64,000 bases of DNA, taken from assembly GCA_936450465.1 (NCBI GenBank), contig OW388303.1:8897021-8961020 (forward strand). The letters run 5' to 3'. Position numbers and translations under genes: made by a program. The notes beneath the pieces are model-generated. The model saw only the letters and a list, made by a program, of their open reading frames with translations. It was not told the DNA's origin and did not search any database. Shown in pieces: positions 15,290-30,900 of the stretch; position 1 is the stretch's first letter, and each line of letters begins with the position of its first letter. The DNA comes from Gibbula magus (Eukaryota > Mollusca > Gastropoda > Trochida > Trochidae).

Positions 15290-17740
15290 ATTTGGGTACC
15301 CTTAGATGGTGGTGCAAATATTCCTTGGTACCCTCAGACTAGTTTGATTGTGAAAACCTCATTACAGAGCTAATATGTATACTACCTAGTGACGTTATTT
15401 GGCATTTTACGGTATCAGGTCCCCTATCAAACATCATGTAAGATACCTCATTGGATAGGAAATTGAATTATCTTTCATTTGGGTACCCTTAGATGGTGGT
15501 GCAAATATTCCTTGGTACCCTCAGACTAGTTTGATTGTGAAAAACTCATTACAGAGCTAATATGTATACTACCTAGTGACGTTATTTGGCATTTTACAGT
15601 ATCAGGTCCCCTATAAAACATCATGTGAGATACCTCATTTGATAGGAAATTGAATTATCTTTCATTTGGGTACCCTTAGATGGTGGTGCAAATATTCCTT
15701 GGTACCCTCAGACTAGTTTGATTGTGAAAACCTCATTACAGAGCTAATATGTATACTACCTAGTGACGTTATTTGGCATTTTACGGTATAAGGTCCCACT
15801 ATCAAACATCATGTAAGATACCTCATTGGATAGGAAATTTAATTATCTTTCATTTGGGTACCCTAAGATTGTGGTGCAAATATTCCTTGGTACCCTCAGA
15901 CTAGTTTGATTGTGAAAAACTCATTACAGAGCTAATAGGTATACTACCTAGTGACGTTATTTGGCATTTTACGGTATCAGGTCCCCTATCAAACATCATG
16001 TAAGATACCTCATCGGATTGGAAATTGAATTATCTTTCATTTGGGTACCCTTAGATGGTGGTGCAAATATTCCTTGGTACCCTCAGACTAGTTTGATTGT
16101 GAAAAACTCATTACAGAGCTAATATGTATACTACCTAGTGACGTTATTTGGCATTTTACGGTATCAGGTCCCCTATAAAACATCATGTGAGATACCTCAT
16201 TTGATAGGAAATTGAATTATCTTTCATTTGGGTACCCTTAGATTGTGGTGCAAATATTCCTTGGTACCCTCAGACTAGTTTGATTGTGAAAAACTCATTA
16301 CAGAGCTAATAGGTATACTACCTAGTGACGTTATTTGGCATTTTACGGTATCAGGTCCCCTATAAAACATCATGTGAGATACCTCATTTGATAGGAAATT
16401 GAATTATCTTTCATTTGGGTACCCTTAGATGGTGGTGCAAATATTCCTTGGTACCCTCAGACTAGTTTGATTGTGAAAAACTCATTACAGAGCTAATATG
16501 TATACTACCTAGTGACGTTATTTGGCATTTTACGGTATCAGGTCCCCCTATCAAACATCATGTAAGATACCTCATTGGATAGGAAATTTAATTATCTTTC
16601 ATTTGGGTACCATAAGATGGTGGTGCAAATATTCCTTGGTACCCTCAGACTAGTTTGATTGTGAAAAACTCATTACAGAGCTAATATGTATACTACCTAG
16701 TGACGTTATTTGGCATTTTACGGTATCAGGTCCCCTATCAAACATCATGTAAGATACCTCATTGGATAGGAAATTGAATTATCTTTCATTTGGGTACCCT
16801 TAGATGGTGGTGCAAATATTCCTTGGTACCCTCAGACTAGTTTGATTGTGAAAACCTCATTACAGAGCTAATATGTATACTACCTAGTGACGTTATTTGG
16901 CATTTTACGGTATCAGGTCCCCTATCAAACATCATGTAAGATACCTCATTGGATAGGAAATTGAATTATCTTTCATTTGGGTACCCTTAGATGGTGGTGC
17001 AAATATTCCTTGGTACCCTCAGACTAGTTTGATTGTGAAAAACTCATTACAGAGCTAATATGTATACTACCTAGTGACGTTATTTGGCATTTTACAGTAT
17101 CAGGTCCCCTATAAAACATCATGTGAGATACCTCATTTGATAGGAAATTGAATTATCTTTCATTTGGGTACCCTTAGATGGTGGTGCAAATATTCCTTGG
17201 TACCCTCAGACTAGTTTGATTGTGAAAACCTCATTACAGAGCTAATATGTATACTACCTAGTGACGTTATTTGGCATTTTACGGTATAAGGTCCCACTAT
17301 CAAACATCATGTAAGATACCTCATTGGATAGGAAATTTAATTATCTTTCATTTGGGTACCCTAAGATTGTGGTGCAAATATTCCTTGGTACCCTCAGACT
17401 AGTTTGATTGTGAAAAACTCATTACAGAGCTAATAGGTATACTACCTAGTGACGTTATTTGGCATTTTACGGTATCAGGTCCCCTATCAAACATCATGTA
17501 AGATACCTCATCGGATTGGAAATTGAATTATCTTTCATTTGGGTACCCTTAGATGGTGGTGCAAATATTCCTTGGTACCCTCAGACTAGTTTGATTGTGA
17601 AAAACTCATTACAGAGCTAATATGTATACTACCTAGTGACGTTATTTGGCATTTTACGGTATCAGGTCCCCTATAAAACATCATGTGAGATACCTCATTT
17701 GATAGGAAATTGAATTATCTTTCATTTGGGTACCCTTAGA
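15290..17740 (+). repeat. Higher-order repeat: segment duplicated at 8-monomer spacing (1498 bp)
   Basis: AGGTCCCACT at 15791/17289, CATCGGATTGG at 16011/17509, ATTTTACAGT at 15591/17089 and CCCTATAAAA at 16171/17669 are each 1498 bp apart (8 x 187 plus 2). The matching stretch covers about 950 bp. It stops near 16240/17738, where GATTGTGGTG in the first copy faces GATGGTGGTG in the second. Confidence 0.75.
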
Positions 17741-20700
17741 TGGTGGTGCAAATATTCCTTGGTACCCTCAGACTAGTTTGATTGTGAAAAACTCATTACA
17801 GAGCTAATAGATATACTACCTAGTGACGTTATTTGGCATTTTACGGTATCAGGTCCCCTATCAAACATCATGTAAGATACCTCATTGGATAGGAAATTGA
17901 ATTATCTTTCATTTGGGTACCCTTAGATGGTGGTGCAAATATTCCTTGGTACCCTCAGACTAGTTTGATTGTGAAAAACTCATTACAGAGCTAATATGTA
18001 TACTACCTAGTGACGTTATTTGGCATTTTACGGTATCAGGTCCCCTATCAAACATCATGTAAGATACCTCATTGGATAGGAAATTGAATTATCTTTCATT
18101 TGGGTACCCTTAGATGGTGGTACAAATATTCCTTGGTACCCTCAGACTAGTTTGATTGTGAAAAACTCATTACAGAGCTAATATGTATACTACCTAGTGA
18201 CGTTATTTGGAATTTTACGGTATCAGGTCCCCTATAAAACATCATGTGAGATACCTCATTTGATAGGAAATTGAATTATCTTTCATTTGGGTACCCTTAG
18301 ATGGTGGTGCAAATATTCCTTGGTACCCTCAGACTAGTTTGATTGTGAAAACCTCATTACAGAGCTAATATGTATACTACCTAGTGACGTTATTTGGCAT
18401 TTTACGGTATCAGGTCCCCCTATCAAACATCATGTAAGATACCTCATTGGATAGGAAATTTAATTATCTTTCATTTGGGTACCCTAAGATTGTGGTGCAA
18501 ATATTCCTTGGTACCCTCAGACTAGTTTGATTGTGAAAAACTCATTACAGAGCTAATAGGTATACTACTTAGTGACGTTATTTGGCATTTTACGGTATCA
18601 GGTCCCCTATCAAACATCATGTAAGATACCTCATCGGATAGGAAATTGAATTATCTTTCATTTGGGTACCCTTAGATGGTGGTGCAAATATTCCTTGGTA
18701 CCCTCAGACTAGTTTGATTGTGAAAAACTCATTACAGAGCTAATATGTATACTACCTAGTGACGTTATTTGGCATTTTACGGTATCAGGTCCCCTATCAA
18801 ACATCATGTTAGATACCTCATTGGATAGGAAATTGAATTATCTTTCATTTGGGTACCATAAGATGGTGATGCAAATATTCCTTGGTACCCTCAGACTAGT
18901 TTGATTGTGAAAAACTCATTACAGAGCTAGTATGTATACTACCTAGTGACGTTATTTGGCATTTTACGGTATCAGGTCCCCTATCAAACATCATGTAAGA
19001 TACCTCATTGGATAGGAAATTGAATTATCTTTCATTTGGGTACCCTTAGATGGTGGTGCAAATATTCCTTGGTACCCTCAGACTAGTTTGATTGTGAAAA
19101 ACTCATTACAGAGCTAATATGTATACTACCCAGTGACGTTATTTGGCATTTTACGGTATCAGGTCCCCTATCAAACATCATGTAAGATACCTCATTGGAT
19201 AGGAAATTGAATTATCTTTCATTTGGGTACCCTTAGATGGTGGTGCAAATATTCCTTGGTACCCTCAGACTAGTTTGATTGTGAAAAACTCATTACAGAG
19301 CTAATATGTATACTACCTAGGGACGTTATTTGGCATTTTACGGTATCAGGTCCCCTATCAAACATCATGTTAGATACCTCATTGGATAGGAAATTGAATT
19401 ATCTTTCATTTGGGTGCCATAAGATGGTGGTGCAAATATTCCTTGGTACCCTCAGACTAGTTTGATTGTGAAAAACTCATTACAGAGCTAATAGATATAC
19501 TACCTAGTGACGTTATTTGGCATTTAACGGTATCAGGTCCCCTATCAAACATCATGTAAGATACCTCATTGGATAGGAAATTAAATTATCTTTCATTTGG
19601 GTACCCTTAGATGGTGGTGCAAATATTCCTTGGTACCCTCAGACTAGTTTGATTGTGAAAAACTCATTACAGAGCTAATAGATATACTACCTAGTGACGT
19701 TATTTGGCATTTTACAGTATCAGGTCCCCTATAAAACATCATGTGAGATACCTCATTTGATAGGAAATTGAATTATCTTTCATTTGGGTACCCTAAAATG
19801 GTGGTGCAAATATTCCTTGGTACCCTCAGACTAGTTTGATTGTGAAAAACTCATTACAGAGCTAATATGTATACTACCTAGTGACGTTATTTGGCATTTT
19901 ACGGTATCAGGTCCCCTATCAAACATCATGTAAGATACCTCATTGGATAGGAAATTGAATTATCTTTCATTTGGGTACCCTTAGATGGTGGTGCAAATAT
20001 TCCTTGGTACCCTCAGACTAGTTTGATTGTGAAAACCTCATTACAGAGCTAATATGTATACTACCTAGTGACGTTATTTGGCATTTTACGGTATCAGGTC
20101 CCCTATCAAACATCATGTAAGATACCTCATTGGATAGGAAATTGAATTATCTTTCATTTGGGTACCCTTAGATGGTGGTGTAAATATTCCTTGGTACCCT
20201 CAGACTAGTTTGATTGTGAAAAACTCATTACAGAGCTAATATGTATACTACCTAGTGACGTTATTTGGCATTTTACAGTATCAGGTCCCCTATAAAACAT
20301 CATGTGAGATACCTCATTTGATAGGAAATTGAATTATCTTTCATTTGGGTACCCTAAATGGTGGTGCAAATATTCCTTGGTACCCTCAGACTAGTTTGAT
20401 TGTGAAAACCTCATTACAGAGCTAATATGTATACTACCTAGTGACGTTATTTGGCATTTTACGGTATCAGGTCCCCCTATCAAACAGCATGTAAGATACC
20501 TCATTGGATAGGAAATTTAATTATCTTTCATTTGGGTACCCTAAGATTGTGGTGCAAATATTCCTTGGTACCCTCAGACTAGTTTGATTGTGAAAAACTC
20601 ATTACAGAGCTAATAGGTATACTACCTAGTGACGTTATTTGGCATTTTACGGTATCAGGTCCCCTATCAAACATCATGTAAGATACCTCATCGGATAGGA

Positions 20701-23700
20701 AATTGAATTATCTTTCATTTGGGTACCCTTAGATGGTGGTGCAAATATTCCTTGGTACCCTCAGACTAGTTTGATTGTGAAAAACTCATTACAGAGCTAA
20801 TATGTATACTACCTAGTGACGTTATTTGGCATTTTACGGTATCAGGTCCCCTATCAAACATCATGTTAGATACCTCATTGGATAGGAAATTGAATTATCT
20901 TTCATTTGGGTACCATAAGATGGTGGTGCAAATATTCCTTGGTACCCTCAGACTAGTTTGATTGTGAAAAACTCATTACAGAGCTAATATGTATACTACC
21001 TAGTGACGTTATTTGGCATTTTACGGTATCAGGTCCCCTATCAAACATCATGTAAGATACCTCATTGGATAGGAAATTGAATTATCTTTCATTTGGGTAC
21101 CCTTAGATGGTGGTGCAAATATTCCTTGGTACCCTCAGACTAGTTTGATTGTGAAAACCTCATTACAGAGCTAATATGTATACTACCTAGTGACGTTATT
21201 TGGCATTTTACGGTATCAGGTCCCCTATCAAACATCATGTAAGATACCTCATTGGATAGGAAATTGAATTATCTTTCATGTGGGTACCCTTAGATGGTGG
21301 TGCAAATATTCCTTGGTACCCTCAGACTAGTTTGATTGTGAAAAACTCATTACAGAGCTAATATGTATACTACCTAGTGACGTTATTTGGCATTTTACAG
21401 TATCAGGTCCCCTATAAAACATCATGTGAGATACCTCATTTGATAGGAAATTGAATTATCTTTCATTTGGGTACCCTTAGATGGTGGTGCAAATATTCCT
21501 TGGTACCCTCAGACTAGTTTGATTGTGAAAAACTCATTACAGAGCTAATATGTATACTACCTAGGGACGTTATTTGGCATTTTACGGTATCAGGTCCCCT
21601 ATCAAACATCATGTTAGATACCTCATTGGATAGGAAATTGAATTATCTTTCATTTGGGTGCCATAAGATGGTGGTGCAAATATTCCTTGGTACCCTCAGA
21701 CTAGTTTGATTGTGAAAAACTCATTACAGAGCTAATAGATATACTACCTAGTGACGTTATTTGGCATTTTACGGTATCAGGTCCCCTATCAAACATCATG
21801 TAAGATACCTCATTGGATAGGAAATTAAATTATCTTTCCTTTGGGTACCCTTAGATGGTGGTACAAATATTCCTTGGTACCCTCAGACTAGTTTGATTGT
21901 GAAAAACTCATTACAGAGCTAATATGTATACTACCTAGTGACGTTATTTGGAATTTTACGGTATCAGGTCCCCTATCAAACATCATGTAAGATACCTCAT
22001 TGGATAGGAAATTAAATTATCTTTCATTTGGGTACCCTTAGATGGTGGTACAAATATTCCTTGGTACCCTCAGACTAGTTTGATTGTGAAAAACTCATTA
22101 CAGAGCTAATATGTATACTACCTAGTGACGTTATTTGGAATTTGACGGTATCATGTCCCCTATCAAACATCATGTAAGATACCTCATTGGATAGGAAATT
22201 GAATTATCTTTCATTTGGGTACCCTTAGATGGTGGTGCAAATATTCCTTGGTACCCTCAGACTAGTTTGATTGTGAAAAACTCATTACAGAGCTAATATG
22301 TATACTACCTAGTGACGTTATTTGGCATTTTACGGTATCAGGTCCCCTATCAAACATCATGTAAGATACCTCATTGGATAGGAAATTGAATTATCTTTCA
22401 TTTGGGTACCCTTAGATGGTGGTGCAAATATTCCTTGGTACCCTCAGACTAGTTTGATTGTGAAAAACTCATTACAGAGCTAATATGTATACTACGTAGT
22501 GACGTTATTTGGCATTTTACAGTATCAGGTCCCCTATAAAACATCATGTGAGATACCTCATTTGATAGGAAATTGAATTATCTTTCATTTGGGTACCCTT
22601 AGATGGTGGTGCAAATATTCCTTGGTACCCTCAGACTAGTTTGATTGTGAAAACCTCATTACAGAGCTAATATGTATACTACCTAGTGACGTTATTTGGC
22701 ATTTTACGGTATAAGGTCCCACTATCAACATCATGTAAGATACCTCATTGGATAGGAAATTTAATTATCTTTCATTTGGGTACCCTAAGATTGTGGTGCA
22801 AATATTCCTTGGTACCCTCAGACTAGTTTGATTGTGAAAAACTCATTACAGAGCTAATAGGTATACTACCTAGTGACGTTATTTGGCATTTTACGGTATC
22901 AGGTCCCCTATCAAACATCATGTAAGATACCTCATCGGATTGGAAATTGAATTATCTTTCATTTGGGTACCCTTAGATGGTGGTGCAAATATTCCTTGGT
23001 ACCCTCAGACTAGTTTGATTGTGAAAAACTCATTACAGAGCTAATATGTATACTACCTAGTGACGTTATTTGGCATTTTACGGTATCAGGTCCCCTATCA
23101 AACATCATGTTAGATACCTCATTGGATTGGAAATTGAATTATCTTTCATTTGGGTACCATAAGATGGTGGTGCAAATATTCCTTGGTACCCTCAGACTAG
23201 TTTGATTGTGAAAAACTCATTACAGAGCTAATATGTATACTACCTAGTGACGTTATTTGGCATTTTACGGTATCAGGTCCCCTATCAAACATCATGTAAG
23301 ATACCTCATTGGATAGGAAATTGAATTATCTTTCATTTGGGTACCCTTAGATGGTGGTGCAAATATTCCTTGGTACCCTCAGACTAGTTTGATTGTGAAA
23401 AACTCATTACAGAGCTAATATGTATACTATCTAGTGACGTTATTTGGCATTTTACGGTATCAGGTCCCCTATCAAACATCATGTAAGATACCTCATTGGA
23501 TAGGAAATTGAATTATCTTTCATTTGGGTACCCTTAGATGGTGGTGCAAATATTCCTTGGTACCCTCAGACTAGTTTGATTGTGAAAACCTCATTACAGA
23601 GCTAATATGTATACTACCCAGTGACGTTATTTGGCATTTTACGGTATCAGGTCCCCTATCAAACATCAGGTAAGATACCTCATTGGATATGAAATTGAAT

Positions 23701-25379
23701 TATCTTTCATTTGGGTACCCTTAGATGGTGGTGCAAATATTCCTTGGTACCCTCAGACTAGTTTGATTGTGAAAAACTCATTACAGAGCTAATATGTATA
23801 CTACCTAGGGACGTTATTTGGCATTTTACGGTATCAGGTCCCCTATCAAACATCATGTTAGATACCTCATTGGATAGGAAATTGAATTATCTTTCATTTG
23901 GGTGCCATAAGATGGTGGTGCAAATATTCCTTGGTACCCTCAGACTAGTTTGATTGTGAAAAACTCATTACAGAGCTAATAGATATACTACCTAGTGACC
24001 TTATTTGGCATTTTACGGTATCAGGTCACCTATCAAACATCATGTAAGATACCTCATTGGATAGGAAATTAAATTATCTTTCATTTGGGTACCCTTAGAT
24101 GGTGGTACAAATATTCCTTGGTACCCTCAGACTAGTTTGATTGTGAAAAACTCATTACAGAGCTAATATGTATACTACCTAGTGACGTTATTTGGAATTT
24201 TACGGTATCAGGTCCCCTATCAAACATCATGTAAGATACCTCATTGGATAGGAAATTGAATTATCTTTCATTTGGGTACCCTTAGATGGTGGTGCAAATA
24301 TTCCTTGGTACCCTCAGACTAGTTTGATTGTGAAAACCTCATTACAGAGCTAATATGTATACTACCTAGTGACGTTATTTGGCATTTTACGGTATCAGGT
24401 CCCCTATCAAACATCATGTAAGATACCTCATTGGATAGGAAATTGAATTATCTTTCATTTGGGTACCCTTAGATGGCGGTGCAAATATTCCTTGGTACCC
24501 TCAGACTAGTTTGATTGTGAAAAACTCATTACAGAGCTAATATGTATACTACCTAGTGACGTTATTTGGCATTTTACAGTATCAGGTCCCCTATAAAACA
24601 TCATGTGAGATGCCTCATTTGATAGGAAATTGAATTATCTTTCATTTGGGTACCCTTAGATGGTGGTGCAAATATTCCTTGGTACCCTCAGACTAGTTTG
24701 ATTGTGAAAACCTCATTACAGAGCTAATATGTATACTACCTAGTGACGTTATTTGGCATTTTACGGTATCAGGTCCCACTATCAAACATCATGTAAGATA
24801 CCTCATTGGATAGGAAATTTAATTATCTTTCATTTGGGTACCCTAAGATTGTGGTGCAAATATTCCTTGGTACCCTCAGACTAGTTTGATTGTGAAAAAC
24901 TCATTACAGAGCTAATAGGTATACTACCTAGTGACGTTATTTGGCATTTTACGGTATCAGGTCCCCTATCAAACATCATGTAAGATACCTCATCGGATAG
25001 GAAATTGAATTATCTTTCATTTGGGTACCCTTAGATGGTGGTGCAAATATTCCTTGGTACCCTCAGACTAGTTTGATTGTGAAAAACTCATTACAGAGCT
25101 AATAGATATACTACCTAGTGACGTTATTTGGCATTTTGCGGTATCAGGTCCCCTATCAAATATCATGTAAGATACCTCATTGGATAGGAAATTAAATTAT
25201 CTTTCATTTGGGTACCCTTAGATGGTGGTACAAATATTCCTTGGTACCCTCAGACTAGTTTGATTGTGAAAAACTCATTACAGAGCTAATATGTATACTA
25301 CCTAGTGACGTTATTTGGAATTTTACGGTATCAGGTCCCCTATCAAACATCATGTAAGATACCTCATTGGATAGGAAAT

Positions 25380-28300
25380 TGAATTATCTTTCATTTGGGT
25401 ACCCTTAGATGGTGGTGCAAATATTCCTTGGTACCCTCAGACTAGTTTGATTGTGAAAAACTCATTACAGAGCTAATATGTATACTACCTAGTGACGTTA
25501 TTTGGCATTTTACGGTATCAGGTCCCCTATCAAACATCATGTAAGATACCTCATTTGATAGGAAATTGAATTATCTTTCATTTGGGTACCCTTAGATGGT
25601 GGTGCAAATATTCCTTGGTACCCTCAGACTAGTTTGATTGTGAAAAACTCATTACAGAGCTAATATGTATACTACCTAGTGACGTTATTTGGCATTTTAC
25701 GGTATCAGGTCCCCTATCAAACATCATGTAAGATACCTCATTGGATAGGAAATTGAATTATCTTTCATTTGGGTACCCTTAGATGGTGGTGCAAATATTC
25801 CTTGGTACCCTCAGACTAGTTTGATTGTGAAAACCTCATTACAGAGCTAATATGTATACTACCTAGTGACGTTATTTGGCATTTTACGGTATCAGGTCCC
25901 CTATCAAACATCATGTAAGATACCTCATTGGATAGGAAATTGAATTATCTTTCATTTGGGTACCCTTAGATGGTGGTGCAAATATTCCTTGGTACCCTCA
26001 GACTAGTTTGATTGTGAAAACCTCATTACAGAGCTAATATGTATACTACCCAGTGACGTTATTTGGCATTTTACGGTATCAGGTCCCCTATCAAACATCA
26101 TGTAAGATACCTCATTGGATAGGAAATTGAATTATCTTTCATTTGGGTACCCTTAGATGGTGGTGCAAATATTCCTTGGTACCCTCAGACTAGTTTGATT
26201 GTGAAAAACTCATTACTGAGCTAATATGTATACTACCTAGTGACGTTATTTGGCATTTTACGGTATCAGGTCCCCTATCAAACATCATGTTAGATACCTC
26301 ATTGGATAGGAAATTGAATTATCTTTCATTTGGGTACCATAAGATGGTGGTGCAAATATTTATTGGTACCCTCAGACTAGTTTGATTGTGAAAAACTCAT
26401 TACAGAGCTAATAGATATACTACCTAGTGACGTTATTTGGCATTTTACGGTATCAGGTCCCCTATCAAACATCATGTAATATACCTCATTGGATAGGAAA
26501 TTAAATTATCTTTCATTTGGGTACCCTTAGATGGTGGTACAAATATTCCTTGGTACCCTCAGACTAGTTTGATTGTGAAAAACTCATTACAGAGCTAATA
26601 TGTATACTACCTAGTGACGTTATTTGGAATTTTACGGTATCAGGTCCCCTATCAAACATCATGTAATATACCTCATTGGATAGGAAATTGAATTATCTTT
26701 CATTTGGGTACCCTTAGATGGTGGTGCAAATATTCCTTGGTACCCTCAGACTAGTTTGATTGTGAAAACCTCATTACAGAGCTAATATGTATACTACCTA
26801 GTGACGTTATTTGGCATTTTACGGTATCAGGTCCCCTATCAAACATCATGTAAGATACCTCATTGGATAGGAAATTGAATTATCTTTCATTTGGGTACCC
26901 TTAGATGGTGGTGCAAATATTCCTTGGTACCCTCAGACTAGTTTGATTGTGAAAAACTCATTACAGAGCTAATATGTATACTACCTAGTGACGTTATTTG
27001 GCATTTTACGGTATCAGGTCCCCTATAAAACATCATGTGAGATACCTCATTTGATAGGAAATTGAATTATCTTTCATTTGGGTACCCTTAGATGGTGGTG
27101 GAAATATTCCTTGGTACCCTCAGACTAGTTTGATTGTGAAAAACTCATTACAGAGCTAATATGTATACTACCTAGTGACGTTATTTGGCATTTTACGGTA
27201 TCAGGTCCCCTATCAAACATCAGGTAAGATACCTCATTGGATATGAAATTGAATTATCTTTCATTTGGGTACCCTTAGATGGTGGTGCAAATATTCCTTG
27301 GTACCCTCAGACTAGTTTGATTGTGAAAAACTCATTACAGAGCTAATATGTATACTACCTAGTGACGTTATTTGGCATTTTACGGTATCAGGTCCCCTAT
27401 CAAACATCATGTAAGATACCTCATTTGATAGGAAATTGAATTATCTTTCATTTGGGTACCCTTAGATGGTGGTGCAAATATTCCTTGGTACCCTCAGACT
27501 AGTTTGATTGTGAAAAACTCATTACAGAGCTAATATGTATACTACCTAGTGACGTTATTTGGCATTTTACGGTATCAGGTCCCCTATCAAACATCATGTA
27601 AGATACCTCATTGGATAGGAAATTGAATTATCTTTCATTTGGGTACCCTTAGATGGTGGTGCAAATATTCCTTGGTACCCTCAGACTAGTTTGATTGTGA
27701 TAACCTCATTACAGAGCTAATATGTATACTACCTAGTGACGTTATTTGGCATTTTACGGTATCAGGTCCCCTATCAAACATCATGTAAGATACCTCATTG
27801 GATAGGAAATTGAATTATCTTTCATTTGGGTACCCTTAGATGGTGGTGCAAATATTCCTTGGTACCCTCAGACTAGTTTGATTGTGAAAACCTCATTACA
27901 GAGCTAATATGTATACTACCCAGTGACGTTATTTGGCATTTTACGGTATCAGGTCCCCTATCAAACATCATGTAAGATACCTCATTGGATAGGAAATTGA
28001 ATTATCTTTCATTTGGGTACCCTTAGATGGTGGTGCAAATATTCCTTGGTACCCTCAGACTAGTTTGATTGTGAAAAACTCATTACTGAGCTAATATGTA
28101 TACTACCTAGTGACGTTATTTGGCATTTTACGGTATCAGGTCCCCTATCAAACATCATGTTAGATACCTCATTGGATAGGAAATTGAATTATCTTTCATT
28201 TGGGTACCATAAGATGGTGGTGCAAATATTTATTGGTACCCTCAGACTAGTTTGATTGTGAAAAACTCATTACAGAGCTAATAGATATACTACCTAGTGA

Positions 28301-30900
28301 CGTTATTTGGCATTTTACGGTATCAGGTCCCCTATCAAACATCATGTAATATACCTCATTGGATAGGAAATTAAATTATCTTTCATTTGGGTACCCTTAG
28401 ATGGTGGTACAAATATTCCTTGGTACCCTCAGACTAGTTTGATTGTGAAAAACTCATTACAGAGCTAATATGTATACTACCTAGTGACGTTATTTGGAAT
28501 TTTACGGTATCAGGTCCCCTATCAAACATCATGTAATATACCTCATTGGATAGGAAATTGAATTATCTTTCATTTGGGTACCCTTAGATGGTGGTGCAAA
28601 TATTCCTTGGTACCCTCAGACTAGTTTGATTGTGAAAACCTCATTACAGAGCTAATATGTATACTACCTAGTGACGTTATTTGGCATTTTACGGTATCAG
28701 GTCCCCTATCAAACATCATGTAAGATACCTCATTGGATAGGAAATTGAATTATCTTTCATTTGGGTACCCTTAGATGGTGGTGCAAATATTCCTTGGTAC
28801 CCTCAGACTAGTTTGATTGTGAAAAACTCATTACAGAGCTAATATGTATACTACCTAGTGACGTTATTTGGCATTTTACGGTATCAGGTCCCCTATAAAA
28901 CATCATGTGAGATACCTCATTTGATAGGAAATTGAATTATCTTTCATTTGGGTACCCTTAGATGGTGGTGGAAATATTCCTTGGTACCCTCAGACTAGTT
29001 TGATTGTGAAAAACTCATTACAGAGCTAATATGTATACTACCTAGTGACGTTATTTGGCATTTTACGGTATCAGGTCCCCTATCAAACATCATGTAAGAT
29101 ACCTCATTGGATAGGAAATTGAATTATCTTTCATTTGGGTACCCTTAGATGGTGGTGCAAATATTCCTTGGTACCCTCAGACTAGTTTGATTGTGAAAAC
29201 CTCATTACAGAGCTAATATGTATACTACCCAGTGACGTTATTTGGCATTTTACGGTATCAGGTCCCCTATCAAACATCATGTAAGATACCTCATTGGATA
29301 GGAAATTGAATTATCTTTCATTTGGGTACCCTTAGATGGTGGTGCAAATATTCCTTGGTACCCTCAGACTAGTTTGATTGTGAAAAACTCATTACTGAGC
29401 TAATATGTATACTACCTAGTGACGTTATTTGGCATTTTACGGTATCAGGTCCCCTATCAAACATCATGTTAGATACCTCATTGGATAGGAAATTGAATTA
29501 TCTTTCATTTGGGTACCATAAGATGGTGGTGCAAATATTCCTTGGTACCCTCAGACTAGTTTGATTGTGAAAAACTCATTACTGAGCTAATATGTATACT
29601 ACCTAGTGACGTTATTTGGCATTTTACGGTATCAGGTCCCCTATCAAACATCATGTAAGATACCTCATTGGATAGGAAATTGAATTATCTTTCATTTGGG
29701 TACCCTTAGATGGTGGTGCAAATATTCCTTGGTACCCTCAGACTAGTTTGATTGTGAAAAACTCATTACAGAGCTAATATGTATACTACCCAGTGACGTT
29801 ATTTGGCATTTTACGGTATCAGGTCCCCTATCAAACATCATGTAAGATACCTCATTGGATAGGAAATTGAATTATCTTTCATTTGGGTACCCTTAGATGG
29901 TGGTGCAAATATTCCTTGGTACCCTCAGACTAGTTTGATTGTGAAAAACTCATTACAGAGCTAATATGTATACTACCTAGGGACGTTATTTGGCATTTTA
30001 CGGTATCAGGTCCCCTATCAAACATCATGTTAGATACCTCATTGGATAGGAAATTGAATTATCTTTCATTTGGGTACCATAAGATGGTGGTGCAAATATT
30101 TATTGGTACCCTCAGACTAGTTTGATTGTGAAAAACTCATTACAGAGCTAATAGATATACTACCTAGTGACGTTATTTGGCATTTTACGGTATCAGGTCC
30201 CCTATCAAACATCATGTAATATACCTCATTGGATAGGAAATTAAATTATCTTTCATTTGGATACCCTTAGATGGTGGTACAAATATTCCTTGGTACCCTC
30301 AGACTAGTTTGATTGTGAAAAACTCATTACAGAGCTAATATGTATACTACCTAGTGACGTTATTTGGAATTTTACGGTATCAGGTCCCCTATCAAACATC
30401 ATGTAATATACCTCATTGGATAGGAAATTGAATTATCTTTCATTTGGGTACCCTTAGATGGTGGTGCAAATATTCCTTGGTACCCTCAGACTAGTTTGAT
30501 TGTGAAAACCTCATTACAGAGCTAATATGTATACTACCTAGTGACGTTATTTGGCATTTTACGGTATCAGGTCCCCTATCAAACATCATGTAAGATACCT
30601 CCTTGGATAGGAAATTGAATTATCTTTCATTTGGGTACCCTTAGATGGTGGTGCAAATATTCCTTGGTACCCTCAGACTAGTTTGATTGTGAAAAACTCA
30701 TTACAGAGCTAATATGTATACTACCTAGTGACGTTATTTGGCATTTTACGGTATCAGGTCCCCTATAAAACATCATGTGAGATACCTCATTTGATAGGAA
30801 ATTGAATTATCTTTCATTTGGGTACCCTTAGATGGTGGTGCAAATATTCCTTGGTACCCTCAGACTAGTTTGATTGTGAAAAACTCATTACAGAGCTAAT
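25380..30900 (+). repeat. Higher-order repeat: 10-monomer block (1870 bp), two full copies and a partial third
   Basis: TGCAAATATTTATTGG occurs at 26351, 28221 and 30091; CATGTAATATACC near 26474, 28344 and 30214; and TCATTTGATAGG at 25551/27421. Each pair is 1870 bp (10 x 187) apart. GGTGGTGGAAATATT recurs at about 27094 and 28964. CATTACTGAGC at 26211, 28081, 29390 and 29577 shows that the third unit was shortened: 28081 to 29390 is only 7 monomers. Confidence 0.85.
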